Part shown: positions 49,756 through 60,718 of the stretch, piece after piece | Position numbering within the stretch: the stretch's first letter is position 1 | Layout: each line of letters begins with the position of its first letter | Source of the DNA: Hydrogenophaga sp. | GTDB lineage: Bacteria; Pseudomonadota; Gammaproteobacteria; Burkholderiales; Burkholderiaceae_C | Length of the DNA stretch: 64,000 bases | Reading direction: 5' to 3' | Assembly (NCBI RefSeq): GCF_030373245.1 | Contig: NZ_JAUCZF010000002.1 | Span: 434,001 to 498,000 of the forward strand | Program-made: the position numbers and the translations under genes | Notes under the pieces: model-generated | What the model was told of the DNA's origin: nothing | Seen by the model: only the letters and a program-made list of their open reading frames with translations | Database searches by the model: none

Positions 49756-50634
49756 TCAGCGCTGGGGTTTTGTGGCGGTCATGCGCCAGTGCGCGCGCGC
49801 GTTGCTGGCCTGATCGATCAGGACTTCCAGTGCATCCGGATCGCTCGAATCGATGGCGGATTCCAGTGCGTGCAGTGCGCGCTGGAAATGGCGCGACTGC
49901 GCCAGCAGCTCTTCGCGGTTGGACACCAAGATGTCGCGCCACACGCTGGGGTCGCTGGCGGCGATGCGGGTGAAATCGCGAAACCCGGGACCGGCGAGCT
50001 CCAGAAACGCTTTGCCGCTCTCCTGTTCGCCGATCGCGTTCATGAGCGCAAAAGCCAGCAGATGCGGCAGGTGGCTCACGGCGGCATAGGCGGCGTCGTG
50101 CTCTTCTGGAGACATTTGCAGCACGTGGCAGCCCAGTCCAGTCCACACCTGCTCGGCCTTGGTCAGCTGTGTCGTGTAGGTGCGCTCGATGGGGGTCAGG
50201 ATGACCTGGCGGCCGGTGTAGAGGTCGGCGTCGGCATGCTCGACGCCGGCCAGCTCCTTGCCTGCGATCGGGTGGGCCGGGACGAATACGCCCACCTGGT
50301 CGCGCAACACGCGCCGCGCCGCGTCGACCACCTCGCGCTTGGTCGAGCCCACATCCATCACCAGCGTGTTTTTGTGCACCAGATGGCGAATTGCCTTGAA
50401 GGTGGCCTCGGTGGCCGACACGGGAACCGCCAGCAAGACCAGGTCGGCGCCGGAAACGGCGAGCAGGGCAGACGGAGCTTCCACGTCGATCACGCCCATC
50501 TGGCGTGCGCGCTCGGTGGTTGATGGCGACTTGCTGTAGCCCACCACGCGTTTGACCAGCCCCGCCTTTTTCAGGGCCAGCGCAAATGAGCCACCCATGA
50601 GCCCACAACCGATCAAACCCAGCTGCTCAAACAT
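49756..50634 (-). CDS. tyrA: Prephenate dehydrogenase
   Basis: A 292-residue TyrA for tyrosine synthesis: NAD(P)-binding LGLIGCGLMGGSFALALKKAG at the N terminus (quoted in parts: GCGLMGGSFALAL), MDVGSTKREVVDAA, and the prephenate site HPIAGKE. It is monofunctional (no chorismate mutase domain). Sits between pheA and aroA-cmk in the aromatic operon. Confidence 0.94.
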   Translation of the reverse strand: MFEQLGLIGCGLMGGSFALALKKAGLVKRVVGYSKSPSTTERARQMGVIDVEAPSALLAVSGADLVLLAVPVSATEATFKAIRHLVHKNTLVMDVGSTKREVVDAARRVLRDQVGVFVPAHPIAGKELAGVEHADADLYTGRQVILTPIERTYTTQLTKAEQVWTGLGCHVLQMSPEEHDAAYAAVSHLPHLLAFALMNAIGEQESGKAFLELAGPGFRDFTRIAASDPSVWRDILVSNREELLAQSRHFQRALHALESAIDSSDPDALEVLIDQASNARAHWRMTATKPQR

Positions 50635-50697
50635 GACTGGCCATTCCTGGCTCGATGGCCGAATGCGCGACTAGGACGGCGGGTTTCGCTGTGAAGA

Positions 50698-51795
50698 TCA
50701 TTCGTTCACCGGGTAGGCACCCAGTACCTTGTAGAAAGCGCACAGGCCTTGAAGTTCTTGCAGGGCGGCGGCCACGTTGGGCTGCGAAGGATGTCCTGAC
50801 AAATCGATGTAGAAATAGTATTCCCACTGGCCCGACTTGGCGGGACGGGATTCAAAACGCGTCATGGACACGCCGTTGTTCTTCAGCGGCACGAGCAGGT
50901 CGTGCACAGCGCCCGGCCGGTTCGGTACCGACACCACCAGGCTGGTGCAGTCGCGCCCTGAGGGCGGTGGCATGGCCATGGTCTGTGGCAGGCTGATGAC
51001 GGCAAAGCGGGTGCGGTTGTAGGCCTCGTCCTGCACCGCGTGCGCCACGATATGCAGCGCGAACTGACCGGCAGCGCGTTCACTCGCCAGCGCTGCCCAG
51101 GAAGGGTTCGTCGCTGCCAGGCGAGCGCCTTCGGCGTTGCTGGACACGGCGCGGCGCTCGGCATTGGGCAGGTGCTGCGTCAGCCAGTTCTGACACTGGG
51201 CCAGCGCTTGCGGATGCGCCATCACCACTTCGATGCCATCCAGCGAATTGACCTGGCGCAGCAGGTTGTGGCGAATCAGCAGACTGACCTCGCCCACCAC
51301 ATGCACGGGTGATCGCAGGAAGAGGTCAAGCGAGCGCGCGACCACCCCTTCGGTGGAGTTTTCCATGCCGACCACGCCGTATTGCGCTGTGCCTGCTGCG
51401 GTTGCATGGAACACCTCGTCGAAGTTGGCACAGTAAATGAGGTTGGCCGCACCGCCGAAAAATTCGACCGCGGCTTGCTCACAAAACGTGCCCGCCGGCC
51501 CCAGCACCGCCACGCGCTGCGGCGCCTCCAGTGCCAGACAGGCCGACATGATTTCGCGCCAGATCGAGGCCACATGCTGGTTGAGCAAAGGCCCCTCGTT
51601 GTTGGCCTGGATCTTGTCGATCACCTGGGCCACCCGGTCTGGACGAAAAAACGGTGACCCCTCGGCGCGCTTGATCTCACCGACCTGCTCGGCCACCCGA
51701 GCACGCTGGTTGAGCAACGACAGCAGTTGCTGGTCGAGCGAGTCGATCTGCACGCGCAGCGCGGCCAGGGCGTCGGACTGGGTGGGCTGGATCAT
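50698..51795 (-). CDS. pheA: Bifunctional chorismate mutase/prephenate dehydratase
   Basis: A 365-residue P-protein. Residues 1-90 are an AroQ chorismate mutase helical domain ([30 protein letters not shown] in parts); about 95-275 prephenate dehydratase ([33 protein letters not shown], and NRTRFAVI with the TRF motif); about 285-360 the ACT domain ([35 protein letters not shown] in parts) for phenylalanine feedback. Overlaps serC by 4 nt. Confidence 0.96.
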   Translation of the reverse strand: MIQPTQSDALAALRVQIDSLDQQLLSLLNQRARVAEQVGEIKRAEGSPFFRPDRVAQVIDKIQANNEGPLLNQHVASIWREIMSACLALEAPQRVAVLGPAGTFCEQAAVEFFGGAANLIYCANFDEVFHATAAGTAQYGVVGMENSTEGVVARSLDLFLRSPVHVVGEVSLLIRHNLLRQVNSLDGIEVVMAHPQALAQCQNWLTQHLPNAERRAVSSNAEGARLAATNPSWAALASERAAGQFALHIVAHAVQDEAYNRTRFAVISLPQTMAMPPPSGRDCTSLVVSVPNRPGAVHDLLVPLKNNGVSMTRFESRPAKSGQWEYYFYIDLSGHPSQPNVAAALQELQGLCAFYKVLGAYPVNE

Positions 51796-52910
51796 GCCTG
51801 GGTGCTTTCGAAATGGCGCATGAACGCGACGAGTGCTTGCACGCCTTCGATGGGCATGGCGTTGTACAGGCTGGCACGCATGCCACCGACCGACTTGTGT
51901 CCCTTGAGCTGCAGCAGACCAGCGGCCTGCGCACCGTCCAGGAAGGCCTTGTTGCGCGACTCGTCACGCAGGAAAAAGGGAATGTTCATGCGCGACCGGC
52001 AGTTTCTGGCCACTCTGTTCTGGTAGAGCTGTGAGCTGTCGATGAAGTCGTACAGCACCTTGGCCTTGGCGATGTTGCGCTGCTCCATCGCAGCGATGCC
52101 CTTCGCGTTGCCCTCGGTCTGCCGTTTGAGCCATTGAAACGTGAGTCCCGCCACGTAGATGGCGTAGGTCGGGGGTGTGTTGTACATGGATGCGTTGTCG
52201 GCCACAGTCTTGTAGTCGAACGCACTGGGACAGCTGGACAGAGCGTGTCCGATCAGATCTTCGCGCACCACCACCAGGGTCAGGCCAGCTGGGCCCAGGT
52301 TCTTCTGCGCCCCACCAAAGGCCAGACCGACGCGCGACCAGTCCACCGGTCGAGAAGCCACGTGGGAAGAGAAGTCGATCACCAGAGGTGCATCGCTGCC
52401 CAGCGCCTTCAGGTCGGGCAGATCATGGAACTCCACCCCGTGGATGGTTTCGTTGCTGCAGAGATGAAGGTATTGCGCGTCAGCGCTCACTTGCCATTTG
52501 GCTGGATCGGGCAGGGTGGTGTGGGCATCGGCCTCATTGCTGGCTGCGATGTGGCCGGTGGCGTATTTGCGCGCTTCCTTGGCCGACTTCTGGCTCCAAC
52601 TGCCGGTCACCACAAAATCGACCACACCGCCGCGCGAGAGGTTCATCGGTACGATGGCGTTCTCGGCCAGTCCGCCGCCCTGCATGAACAAGATACGGAA
52701 CTGCTCGGGCACCGCCAGCAGCTCGCGCAGGTCTTGCTCGGCGGCCTCGCAGATCGATATGAAGGATTTGCCGCGGTGGCTCATCTCCATCACGCTCATG
52801 CCCGTGCCTTGCCAGTCCAGCATCTCGTTCGCTGCCTGTTGCAGCACCTCGACGGGCATGGCCGCCGGGCCGGCGGAGAAGTTGTAAGGACGCGCGGCGG
52901 GAGGCGTCAT
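51792..52910 (-). CDS. serC: Phosphoserine aminotransferase
   Basis: A 372-residue SerC (serine and pyridoxal phosphate synthesis). Start [22 protein letters not shown] lysine in [16 protein letters not shown]. Coupled to gyrA upstream (ATGA) and pheA downstream (ATGA), giving the gyrA-serC-pheA order typical of beta- and gammaproteobacteria. Confidence 0.96.
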   Translation of the reverse strand: MTPPAARPYNFSAGPAAMPVEVLQQAANEMLDWQGTGMSVMEMSHRGKSFISICEAAEQDLRELLAVPEQFRILFMQGGGLAENAIVPMNLSRGGVVDFVVTGSWSQKSAKEARKYATGHIAASNEADAHTTLPDPAKWQVSADAQYLHLCSNETIHGVEFHDLPDLKALGSDAPLVIDFSSHVASRPVDWSRVGLAFGGAQKNLGPAGLTLVVVREDLIGHALSSCPSAFDYKTVADNASMYNTPPTYAIYVAGLTFQWLKRQTEGNAKGIAAMEQRNIAKAKVLYDFIDSSQLYQNRVARNCRSRMNIPFFLRDESRNKAFLDGAQAAGLLQLKGHKSVGGMRASLYNAMPIEGVQALVAFMRHFESTQA

Positions 52911-55546
52911 GCAGCGTCTGCGCCGTCGGCGTCGCCAGGTTCTTCGGTGGTACCAACGATGTTGGCGTCGTTCTCCACGATGCGCTGCAGGCCAGAGAGC
53001 TCGGAGCCGTCGTCCAGCGCGATCAGGGTCACGCCCTGCGTGGCGCGGCCCATTTCTCGGATTTCACTCACCCGGGTGCGCACCAGAACACCGGTGTCCG
53101 TGATGAGCATGATCTCGTCGTCGCTGTGCACCAGCGTGGCGGCCACAACCTTGCCGTTGCGCTCACTTTGCTGGATGGCGATCATGCCCTTGGTGCCGCG
53201 GCCGTGGCGGGTGTATTCGCCGATCGGAGTGCGCTTGCCGTAGCCGTTGATGGTGGCGGTAAGCACACTCTGCGCCTCGTCTTCGGCCACCAGCATGGCG
53301 ATCACGCTTTGGGTGTCTTCAATGGCCATGCCGCGCACACCGCGCGCGTTGCGACCCATCGGTCGCACGTCGTTTTCGTCGAATCTAACGGCCTTGCCGC
53401 CGTCGCTGAAGAGCATCACATCGTGTTGACCGTCTGTGAGGGCGGCACCAATGAGGTAATCACCTTCGTCCAGGCCAACCGCGATGATGCCGGCCTTGCG
53501 CGGGTTGCTGAACTCGTTGAGGGGTGTTTTCTTGACCGTGCCCATCGAGGTCGCCATGAACACGAAGCGGTCCTCCGGGAAGCTGCGGGCCTCTCCGGTC
53601 AGCGGCAGCACGACGTTGATCTTCTCGCCCTCTTCGAGCGGGAACATGTTGACGATTGGGCGCCCACGTGAACCGCGCGAACCAGCTGGTACCTCCCACA
53701 CCTTGAGCCAGTAAAGCCGGCCGCGGTTGGAGAAGCACAGGATGTAGTCGTGGGTGTTGGCGATGAACAGCTGGTCGACCCAGTCGTCTTCCTTGGTCGC
53801 GGTGGCCTGCTTGCCACGACCTCCGCGCTTCTGTGCCCGGTATTCCGAAAGCGGCTGACTCTTGATATAGCCGCTGTGGCTGAGCGTGACCACCATGTCC
53901 GTGGGCGTGATCAGGTCCTCGGTCGACAGGTCGAACGAGCTGTGTTCCACCAGACTGCGGCGCGCGCCGAGCTTGGTCTGGCCAAACTCCTGCTTCACCT
54001 CGGACAGCTCCTCGCCAATGATGGTCGACACGCGCTCGGGCCTGGACAGGATGTCGAGCAGGTCGTCGATCAAGCCCATGACTTCCTTGTATTCGGCCAC
54101 GATCTTGTCCTGCTCCAGACCGGTCAGGCGCTGCAGACGCATCTGCAGGATCTCCTGCGCCTGCGTCTCTGACAGGCGATACAGCCCATCGCTGCCCATG
54201 CCGAATTCGCGCTCCAGCCCTTCGGGACGGTAGTCATCGGCATTGATCACGCCGCCATCGGCTCGGGCACGGGTAAGCATTTCGCGCACCATCGCGCTGT
54301 CCCAGCTGCGCGTCATCAATTCGGCCTTGGCCACCGGTGGCGTGGGCGACTCGCGGATGATCTTGATGAATTCGTCGATGTTGGCCAGCGCGACGGCCAG
54401 GCCCTCGAGCACGTGGCCGCGCTCGCGCGCTTTGCGCAGGTTGAATACGGTGCGCCGCGTCACCACCTCGCGGCGGTGATCCAGAAAAACCTGGATCAGG
54501 TCCATCAGATTGCACAGCTTGGGCTGGCCGTCAATGAGCGCGACCATGTTGATGCCAAACGTGTCCTGCAGCTGGGTCTGCTTGTACAGATTGTTGAGCA
54601 CCACTTCGGGTACTTCGCCGCGCTTGAGCTCGATCACCAGGCGCATGCCCGACTTGTCGGACTCGTCCTGGATGTGGCTGATGCCCTCGATCTTCTTCTC
54701 GTGCACCAGTTCAGCGATGCGCTCCTGGAGCGTCTTTTTGTTCACCTGGTAGGGGAGCTCGTCCACGATGATGGACTGGCGCTGGCCCTTGTCGATGTCT
54801 TCGAAGTGGCATTTGGCGCGCATCACCACTCGGCCGCGGCCGGTGCGATAGCCGTCCTTGACGCCGTTGATGCCGTAGATGATTCCGGCGGTGGGAAAGT
54901 CCGGCGCCGGAATGATTTCCATCAGCTCTTCGATGGTGGCTTCCGGGTTTTTGAGCAGGTGCAGGCACGCATCGACCACCTCGTTGAGGTTGTGCGGCGG
55001 GATGTTGGTGGCCATACCGACCGCGATGCCCGCCGAGCCATTGACCAGCAGGTTGGGCAGGCGGCTGGGCAACACAAGCGGCTCTTTTTCACTGCCGTCG
55101 TAGTTGGGGCCGAAGTTGACCGTCTCCTTGTCGATATCGGCCAACATTTCGTGCGCGATCTTCGAGAGCCGGATTTCCGTGTAGCGCATGGCGGCTGCGT
55201 TGTCGCCGTCGACCGAGCCGAAGTTGCCCTGGCCGTCGACCAGCATGTGGCGCAGCGAAAAGTCCTGAGCCATGCGCACGATGGTGTCGTACACCGCGCT
55301 GTCACCGTGCGGGTGGTACTTGCCGATCACATCACCCACGATGCGGGCCGACTTCTTGTAGGGCCGATTCCAGTCGTTGTTGAGCTCGTGCATCGCGAAC
55401 AGAACTCGCCGGTGCACCGGCTTCAGCCCATCGCGCGCATCGGGCAACGCACGCCCCACGATCACGCTCATCGCGTAATCCAGGTAACTGCGGCGCATCT
55501 CCTCTTCCAGGCTGATGGGCAATGTCTCTTTGGCGAACTGGGTCAT
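52907..55546 (-). CDS. gyrA: DNA gyrase subunit A
   Basis: An 879-residue GyrA. Catalytic tyrosine in the [13 protein letters not shown] segment; the quinolone region reads [19 protein letters not shown], that is the wild-type Ser and Asp positions. C-terminal beta-pinwheel has the GyrA box [10 protein letters not shown]. The tail is acidic ([12 protein letters not shown]). Divergent from the OmpA-family gene. Confidence 0.97.
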   Translation of the reverse strand: MTQFAKETLPISLEEEMRRSYLDYAMSVIVGRALPDARDGLKPVHRRVLFAMHELNNDWNRPYKKSARIVGDVIGKYHPHGDSAVYDTIVRMAQDFSLRHMLVDGQGNFGSVDGDNAAAMRYTEIRLSKIAHEMLADIDKETVNFGPNYDGSEKEPLVLPSRLPNLLVNGSAGIAVGMATNIPPHNLNEVVDACLHLLKNPEATIEELMEIIPAPDFPTAGIIYGINGVKDGYRTGRGRVVMRAKCHFEDIDKGQRQSIIVDELPYQVNKKTLQERIAELVHEKKIEGISHIQDESDKSGMRLVIELKRGEVPEVVLNNLYKQTQLQDTFGINMVALIDGQPKLCNLMDLIQVFLDHRREVVTRRTVFNLRKARERGHVLEGLAVALANIDEFIKIIRESPTPPVAKAELMTRSWDSAMVREMLTRARADGGVINADDYRPEGLEREFGMGSDGLYRLSETQAQEILQMRLQRLTGLEQDKIVAEYKEVMGLIDDLLDILSRPERVSTIIGEELSEVKQEFGQTKLGARRSLVEHSSFDLSTEDLITPTDMVVTLSHSGYIKSQPLSEYRAQKRGGRGKQATATKEDDWVDQLFIANTHDYILCFSNRGRLYWLKVWEVPAGSRGSRGRPIVNMFPLEEGEKINVVLPLTGEARSFPEDRFVFMATSMGTVKKTPLNEFSNPRKAGIIAVGLDEGDYLIGAALTDGQHDVMLFSDGGKAVRFDENDVRPMGRNARGVRGMAIEDTQSVIAMLVAEDEAQSVLTATINGYGKRTPIGEYTRHGRGTKGMIAIQQSERNGKVVAATLVHSDDEIMLITDTGVLVRTRVSEIREMGRATQGVTLIALDDGSELSGLQRIVENDANIVGTTEEPGDADGADAA

Positions 55547-55809
55547 GGAGGGCGGCGTGATGCGTAAAAGGATCCCGGAGGCAACCGCACATTTTAGGCG
55601 GCTCGCGTGGGCCGCTTCCTGGCTGCTTTATTGTTGTAGTTCAACAACGGATGGGGGTGACTAATCGAAACGGGTTACTTGCAGGGGAGCCCAGGTGGGT
55701 CGGCCGGCGAGCGGCTTGTGGCACAATGAATTCAACGTTTCTGGTGGTGGTCACTGAAAGCGTCATCGTTTCTATTCCAGCCCGAACGCGGCTTACCAAG
55801 AGGAAAACC
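55547..55809. promoter_or_regulatory. Divergent region between gyrA and the OmpA-family gene
   Basis: 263 bp without a gene. A hairpin TTGTTG (55631-55636) / CAACAA (55642-55647) lies about 85 bp upstream of gyrA. A CACAAT -10-like hexamer at 55720-55725 may serve the ompA-type gene. No strong -35 was found. Confidence 0.4.
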
Positions 55810-56481
55810 ATGAAAAAACTGAACAAAGTGGCAATGCTGTTCGCAACGGCCGCCCTGGCTACCGCTGCTGGCGCCCAGACTGTGGACAACTGGCGTGGTG
55901 CCGATGGCACCGTCTGGAAGAACGGCACCAGCGAGCTTTGCTGGCGCGATGCCTCCTGGACGCCCGCCACGGCTGCTGTCGGCTGCGACGGCGCGATCGT
56001 GCCCAAGGCTGCTGCTCCTGCCCCTGCTCCTGCACCGGCCCCTGCAGCTGCGCCCGCTCCTGCTCCTGCTCCTGCGGCTGCCGCACCGGCTCGCGCCCCC
56101 GCACCTGCTCCAGCACCTGCAGCGTCCAAAGTGACCTACGCTGCCGATGCGTTCTTCGATTTCGACAAGGCAGTGCTCAAGCCTGAAGGCAAAGCCAAGC
56201 TGGACGACCTGGCTGGCAAAGTCTCCGGCATCAACCTGGAAGTGGTGATTGCCGTCGGCCACACCGATTCCACCGGCCCTGCCGGGTACAACCAGGCGCT
56301 GTCTAACCGCCGTGCTGAAGCCGTGAAGGCCTATCTGGTTTCCAAGGGCATCGAAAGCAACCGCATCTACACCGAAGGCAAGGGTCTGACCCAGCCGGTC
56401 GCTGACAACAGCACCCGCGAAGGTCGCGCCAAGAACCGCCGCGTTGAAGTGGAAGTGGTCGGTACCCGCGCCAACAAGTAA
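55810..56481 (+). CDS. OmpA-family outer membrane protein with Ala-Pro linker
   Basis: A 223-residue protein: signal peptide (1-22, ending AAGAQ), a short Trp-containing domain (VDNWRGADGTVWKNG, SELCWRD) typical of small betaproteobacterial OmpA-like proteins, an Ala/Pro-rich linker (about 65-102), and a C-terminal OmpA peptidoglycan-binding domain (about 110-220: FFDFDKAVLKPEGKAKLDDL, GHTDSTGPAGYNQALSNRRA in part, and AKNRRVEVEV). It probably tethers the outer membrane to peptidoglycan. ATG at 55810 follows GAGGAAAACC. Confidence 0.9.
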   Translation: MKKLNKVAMLFATAALATAAGAQTVDNWRGADGTVWKNGTSELCWRDASWTPATAAVGCDGAIVPKAAAPAPAPAPAPAAAPAPAPAPAAAAPARAPAPAPAPAASKVTYAADAFFDFDKAVLKPEGKAKLDDLAGKVSGINLEVVIAVGHTDSTGPAGYNQALSNRRAEAVKAYLVSKGIESNRIYTEGKGLTQPVADNSTREGRAKNRRVEVEVVGTRANK

Positions 56482-56509
56482 GCATTGAATTCTGCGTCTC
56501 AGACGCAAG

Positions 56510-56542
56510 GCCCTGTTGGCGCAAGCCGGCAGGGCTTTTTTT
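56510..56542 (+). terminator. Rho-independent terminator of the OmpA-family gene
   Basis: Stem GCCCTGTTGGC / GCCGGCAGGGC (11 bp with two G-U pairs), loop GCAA, then seven T. A second short palindrome TGCGTCT-C-AGACGCA lies just before it. Confidence 0.9.
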
Positions 56543-56655
56543 CGTCTGTCGATCCGGTGGGTGACTCGACGCGGCGCTTCGCATTCGGGCCACATGGCCA
56601 GGGTCGAATATCCAGGGTCGATAAGCCTGTTTGCCAGCCGTGGGAGAATTAAAAA

Positions 56656-57360
56656 ATGAAGACCGTTAACGCCGATCCCGCAGAGCTCGCCAAGTTTTCC
56701 GATCTGGCCCACCGTTGGTGGGATCCCGAGAGCGAATTCCGACCTCTTCACCAGATCAACCCGCTGCGCCTGGAGTGGATCGATGCCCTGGTACCGCTGG
56801 CCGGCAAGCGGGTGCTGGACATTGGCTGTGGTGGTGGAATTCTGTCGGACTCCATGGCCCGAAAGGGCGCTGAAGTCACGGGTATCGACCTGTCGAGTAA
56901 GGCGCTGCGAGTGGCCCAGCTTCACGCGCTGGAAGCCAGTACGCCCAACGTGACCTACCGCGAGATCAGCGCCGAGGCACTCGCGATTGATCAACCCGCA
57001 AGCTTTGATGTGGTGACCTGCATGGAGATGCTGGAGCACGTGCCAGACCCCAGCTCTGTGGTCAAGGCCTGTTCTCAGCTGGTCAAGCCCGGGGGATGGG
57101 TGTTTTTTTCCACCATCAACCGCAACCCAAAATCGTTCCTGTTTGCCATCGTCGGGGCTGAGTACGTGCTGCAGATGCTGCCAAAGGGAACACATGAATA
57201 TGCCAAGTTGATCCGCCCCAGCGAACTCGCCGCGCATTGCCGCTCAGCCGATCTGGATTTGTCGCAAACCAAAGGCCTGGAATACAACCCTCTGACCCGC
57301 CGCTACTGGCTCAGTCAGGACACCAGCGTCAACTACATGTTCGCTACCCGCAAGACATGA
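56656..57360 (+). CDS. ubiG: Ubiquinone biosynthesis O-methyltransferase UbiG
   Basis: A 234-residue SAM-dependent methyltransferase for two O-methylation steps of ubiquinone. Opens [22 protein letters not shown] motif [31 protein letters not shown] is the UbiG post-motif. Membrane association is known for E. coli UbiG. Stop overlaps gph start (ATGA). Confidence 0.95.
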   Translation: MKTVNADPAELAKFSDLAHRWWDPESEFRPLHQINPLRLEWIDALVPLAGKRVLDIGCGGGILSDSMARKGAEVTGIDLSSKALRVAQLHALEASTPNVTYREISAEALAIDQPASFDVVTCMEMLEHVPDPSSVVKACSQLVKPGGWVFFSTINRNPKSFLFAIVGAEYVLQMLPKGTHEYAKLIRPSELAAHCRSADLDLSQTKGLEYNPLTRRYWLSQDTSVNYMFATRKT

Positions 57361-58034
57361 GCGTCTTCAGCTTTCAGCAGATTCGGGCGGTGCTGTTTGA
57401 TCTGGACGGAACCCTTGTGGACAGCGCGCCTGATCTCGGCGCAGCCGCCGAGCACATGCGCTCGGTGCGCGGCCTGCCAGCGCTGCCGTTTGAGCATTAC
57501 CGTCCGCACGCCGGTTCCGGCGCCCGGGGCATGCTCGGTGTGGCCTTCGGCATGACGCCCGATCATGCGGCCTATGAAGCGCTGCGAGAGGAGTTCTACG
57601 TTCAGTATGAGGCCACGCTGACCCAGCGCACCATGGTCTTTGACCAGGTGGAAGACTTGCTCGCGGCACTGATGCGGCAAGGGCTTCGCTGGGGCGTTGT
57701 GACCAACAAGGCCCAGCGGTTCAGCGCGCCACTCACCGCCGCCATGCCTTTGTTTGGATCGGCTGCCACCATCGTCAGCGGCGACACCACGCCGCATGCC
57801 AAGCCGCACCCGGCGCCTCTGCTTGAAGCGGCGCGTCAGCTTGGTCTTCTTCCTGCGCAATGCCTGTATGTGGGCGACGATGCGAGAGATATCCTGGCTG
57901 GCCGTTCTGCCGGCATGCCTACGGTGGCCGCGCGCTATGGCTACCTCGGTCCCGGTGCCGATGTGGCGAGCTGGGGTGCCGATGCGGAGGTGCACTCTCC
58001 GCTGGAGGTCTTGAAATTGTTTGAATTGCCTTAA
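57357..58034 (+). CDS. gph: Phosphoglycolate phosphatase
   Basis: A 225-residue HAD phosphatase. Motif [17 protein letters not shown] with nucleophile Asp, Thr motif II in VVTNKA, and motif [18 protein letters not shown]. Gph hydrolyses 2-phosphoglycolate from DNA repair or Rubisco oxygenation. Paired with ubiG as in many proteobacteria. The ssrA promoter lies in its last codons. Confidence 0.9.
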   Translation: MSVFSFQQIRAVLFDLDGTLVDSAPDLGAAAEHMRSVRGLPALPFEHYRPHAGSGARGMLGVAFGMTPDHAAYEALREEFYVQYEATLTQRTMVFDQVEDLLAALMRQGLRWGVVTNKAQRFSAPLTAAMPLFGSAATIVSGDTTPHAKPHPAPLLEAARQLGLLPAQCLYVGDDARDILAGRSAGMPTVAARYGYLGPGADVASWGADAEVHSPLEVLKLFELP

Positions 58035-58037
58035 ACT
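58011..58037 (+). promoter_or_regulatory. Probable ssrA promoter inside the 3' end of gph
   Basis: TTGAAA (58011-58016), 15-bp spacer, TAAACT (58032-58037), nine bases before the tmRNA 5' end. The spacer is short; an alternative frame of the hexamers is possible. Confidence 0.5.
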
Positions 58038-58046
58038 AGCGTGTCA

Positions 58047-58434
58047 GGGGCTGCATTGGTTTCGACGTGGGTTCGGACACGCAGCAGGGCATGTCGAGGT
58101 TCTGTCACCTCGTAAATCCGCAGAAAAAAACTAACTGCAAACGACGAACGTTTCGCACTCGCCGCTTAATTGCCGGTGAGCTTTGCAACAGCATGCCTAT
58201 GGGCTGGGCAAGGGTTCTCATGGCGCGAGCTGTGGGGATCCAGGCTGCAAAGATAATTCAATAGGCTGGTTGGGCGTCGGGCAACTTGGCGCGCAACAAG
58301 ACGCAAGGTTGCTGGCTTTCCTTTTAGCGTGTCGCTGCGCGGCTGGGGAAGCGAGATCAAATCAGACGACTACACATGTAGAACTGCGCGAAGAAGGCTT
58401 GCGGACGGGGGTTCGAATCCCCCCAGCTCCACCA
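58047..58434 (+). ncRNA. ssrA: tmRNA
   Basis: A 388-nt tmRNA. The 5' end GGGGCTGCATTGGTTTCGAC pairs with the 3' end CAGCTCC followed by ACCA (58431-58434), and the T-arm GGGGGTTCGAATCCCCCC is intact. The tag reading frame starts at 58137 with GCA and encodes ANDERFALAA, then TAA at 58167-58169. It rescues stalled ribosomes together with SmpB and marks products for proteolysis. Confidence 0.97.
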
Positions 58435-58446
58435 TTTAATTGAATC

Positions 58447-58479
58447 AGTCGCCAGCTTCACCCGCCTGGCGACTTTTTT
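58447..58479. terminator. Terminator after ssrA, shared with the DUF2062 gene
   Basis: AGTCGCCAG (58447-58455), 10-nt loop, CTGGCGACT (58466-58474), then a T run to 58479. The DUF2062 stop codon ends at 58479, so the hairpin lies between convergent units. Confidence 0.85.
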
Positions 58480-59120
58480 CATGGCTCGGATGTCTGGTCA
58501 TTGCTACGGACAGGGGAAGGTGTTGCCGCATCTGCAGGGTCCCGAGGGCGCTGCGGGCTGCGTTTGCGCAGGCGTTGACGACGGGTCCATCGGGTTCTCA
58601 AAGTCCACAAGCCGCTGGCCAGAAAGTACACCAGCAGTCCGCTGAACGTGGCCACAATGGCCAGTCCCACAACCAGCGGTTTGCCGATCTTGCCGAACTG
58701 TTTTGTCCATACCCGGATGCGATCAGACAGGCTGAGGTCTGAATTGGGGACGGCATGCGCCTTGTCGAGCGCCTTGAGCGCCTCTTCTTCTGACAGCGCG
58801 GGCTCGTTCAAGATGAACTTGCCCAACTGGTAGGCCCCGAAGTAAACCGGGCCGAAGGTGACCGGGTTGGTCACCAGCGTGCTCGCCACGGCCATCGGCA
58901 AGTTGGCCCGCAGCAAGACGGCTGTGGCAGCAGCAAACGGAATCTGGGCCACCGGGATCAGCAGGCCGAAGAAGATGCCCAACGCAAGCCCCATGGCGAT
59001 GCCTTTGCGGCTCAGATGCCAGAGGCGCGGGTGCTTGAGGATCGGCCCCATCCAGCGCAACCAGCGATTGGTGCGCACGGTTTCGGGGTCAGGCAACCAC
59101 TGTTTGAACTTCTGTTTCAT
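58479..59120 (-). CDS. DUF2062 inner-membrane protein
   Basis: A 213-residue protein with three membrane segments (about 40-75, GIAMGLALGIFFGLLIPVAQ region, and 148-170) and the conserved DUF2062 segment TLVTNPVTFGPVYFGAYQLG. The C terminus is basic and Arg-rich. ATG at 59120 gives the typical start MKQKFKQWLPDPE. Function unknown; family members are membrane proteins found near cell envelope genes. Confidence 0.83.
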   Translation of the reverse strand: MKQKFKQWLPDPETVRTNRWLRWMGPILKHPRLWHLSRKGIAMGLALGIFFGLLIPVAQIPFAAATAVLLRANLPMAVASTLVTNPVTFGPVYFGAYQLGKFILNEPALSEEEALKALDKAHAVPNSDLSLSDRIRVWTKQFGKIGKPLVVGLAIVATFSGLLVYFLASGLWTLRTRWTRRQRLRKRSPQRPRDPADAATPSPVRSNDQTSEP

Positions 59121-59206
59121 CCGACGGAGTGAGTGGGACGGCGTGCAACCTTTGATTGTCGCTGATGGATCACCAGCCTCCAGGGAGCGGCGACAATTCA
59201 CCTCAC

Positions 59207-59959
59207 ATGATGCAGCTTCAGGACATTCTTTTTTCGCAAGGTTTTGGCACCCGACGGGTCTGTTTTGGTCTGGTGCAGCAGGGCCTGGTGCAGGTGCAGG
59301 TGGGCGGGCAACTTGTGCCGGTGGTTGACCCCACCGGGGTCTTCGATCCCGTCGGTCTGAACTTCATGGTGCAGGGCGAGCCCTGGGTCTATCAGGCTCA
59401 GGCGTATCTGATGCTGAACAAGCCAGCGGCCTTTGAGTGCTCTCAAAAACCGAGCACCTATCCGAGCATTTACACGCTGTTGCCTGGGCCGCTGCGTATG
59501 CGGGGCGGCGGGGCGGCGGCTGGCGTGCAGGCGGTGGGACGGCTGGATCAGGACACCACGGGCCTGCTCTTGCTGTCTGACGACGGCAAATTCATCCACC
59601 GCATGACCTCCCCGCGTCACCATGTGCCCAAGGTGTATCTGGCGCAGGTGAAGCACCCGCTGGATGCGACGCAGCTGGACCGGTTGTTGGCGGGCGTGGT
59701 GCTGGACGACGATCCGAAACCGGTGCGTGCAGCGGGTTGCCGTGCCCTGGACGAGCACACACTGGAACTCACGCTGACGGAGGGCAAGTACCACCAGGTC
59801 AAGCGGATGGTGGCCGCTGTGAGCAACCGGGTGGAGAGCTTGCACCGGTCACGCATCGGTGCGGTGTCGTTGCCAGAGAGTTTGTTGCCGGGGCAGTGGC
59901 GTTGGTTGAGCGATACCGAGGTGAGCGCCTTGACGGGCAAAGTCGCCAAAGCGGCCTGA
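59207..59959 (+). CDS. RsuA-type 16S rRNA pseudouridine synthase
   Basis: A 250-residue pseudouridine synthase. N-terminal S4-like RNA-binding domain (MQLQDILFSQGFGTRRVCFG), catalytic domain with the Asp motif AVGRLDQDTTGLLLLSDDG and the KVYLAQVKHPLD segment, and EGKYHQVKRM near the C terminus. RsuA modifies U516 of 16S rRNA; the level of identity to RsuA versus RluE/RluF cannot be judged by eye. I chose the ATG at 59207, where family similarity begins; starts at 59165 or 59156 are possible. Confidence 0.82.
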   Translation: MMQLQDILFSQGFGTRRVCFGLVQQGLVQVQVGGQLVPVVDPTGVFDPVGLNFMVQGEPWVYQAQAYLMLNKPAAFECSQKPSTYPSIYTLLPGPLRMRGGGAAAGVQAVGRLDQDTTGLLLLSDDGKFIHRMTSPRHHVPKVYLAQVKHPLDATQLDRLLAGVVLDDDPKPVRAAGCRALDEHTLELTLTEGKYHQVKRMVAAVSNRVESLHRSRIGAVSLPESLLPGQWRWLSDTEVSALTGKVAKAA

Positions 59960-59977
59960 CCAACAAGCCTTGCGGCG

Positions 59978-60718
59978 TCAGAGTAGGTCGCCGCGGCGGC
60001 TGTCCAGCGGCACCAGGAACGAATTGTCCTGCCACTCGCTGCTGCCATCGCTGGCTCGCAGGGTGCTGCTGTTGCTGTTGGGCCAGTTGGACATGGGCCC
60101 GAAGTCGCTTTGCCGGCTGCTGCGCTGGCGGTTGAGCGCGGTGCGCAGATTGGTCTGCGCGGCAATGATGGCTCGCTCCTCGAACTCGCGCTCACGCATG
60201 CCCTGGGCGGTAAGCGATTCACCGAGGAACTCGGCGCGGATTTCGGCGATGGTAGGCAGTGCGTCGGAGCGGATGACCCAGTAGGGCAAGCCACATTGGG
60301 TGAGCAGCGAGTGTTTGAGTGCGCGGGTGCTTCGGGGCAGCCCGGCCTGGCCCGGCACGTCCAGGCAACCGATCACACGTCCGTCGGCCTTGCAAATGGT
60401 AAAGGTGCAGTAGACGCTGCCCAGCAGCCGGTACCAGTGCATGCCCTGTTCCTTGTCGCGCGGCAGGGTAAAGCGGGTCACCGGCAGCTTGATCATCACG
60501 TGGTGATCGTAGAAGGCCCTGGACAGCCAGTTCCAGACCCGGGCTTCTTCGCTGTTGGCCAGCGGGCGGGTGCCCAGTGGCCAATGCTTGGGAATTCGGC
60601 GCTGCTTGCGCGTGCGGCGCTCCACCCACTGCTGATGCGCGAAAGCCCCCAGCACCAGCAACACTGGAACCAGGGCCGCGAGCAGCCAGGGGTTGAAGGA
60701 GTAGGTCACGAGCGACAT
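59978..60718 (-). CDS. DUF2726-like membrane-anchored protein
   Basis: A 246-residue protein with one N-terminal membrane helix (about 9-27). The middle (NSEEARVWNWLSRAFYDHHVMIKLPVTRF and VIGCLDVPG in parts) resembles DUF2726/nuclease-like proteins that follow a single TM. The C terminus is low-complexity and polar (Asn/Ser). No catalytic set is certain. Converges with the RsuA-type gene. Confidence 0.65.
   Translation of the reverse strand: MSLVTYSFNPWLLAALVPVLLVLGAFAHQQWVERRTRKQRRIPKHWPLGTRPLANSEEARVWNWLSRAFYDHHVMIKLPVTRFTLPRDKEQGMHWYRLLGSVYCTFTICKADGRVIGCLDVPGQAGLPRSTRALKHSLLTQCGLPYWVIRSDALPTIAEIRAEFLGESLTAQGMREREFEERAIIAAQTNLRTALNRQRSSRQSDFGPMSNWPNSNSSTLRASDGSSEWQDNSFLVPLDSRRGDLL

Noticed and set aside
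55960-56125. Tandem repeat GCTCCTGC-type array in the OmpA-family gene as a possible phase-variable repeat
   Set aside because: It is an in-frame Ala-Pro linker with irregular units; no homopolymeric or exact short tandem tract long enough for slippage control.
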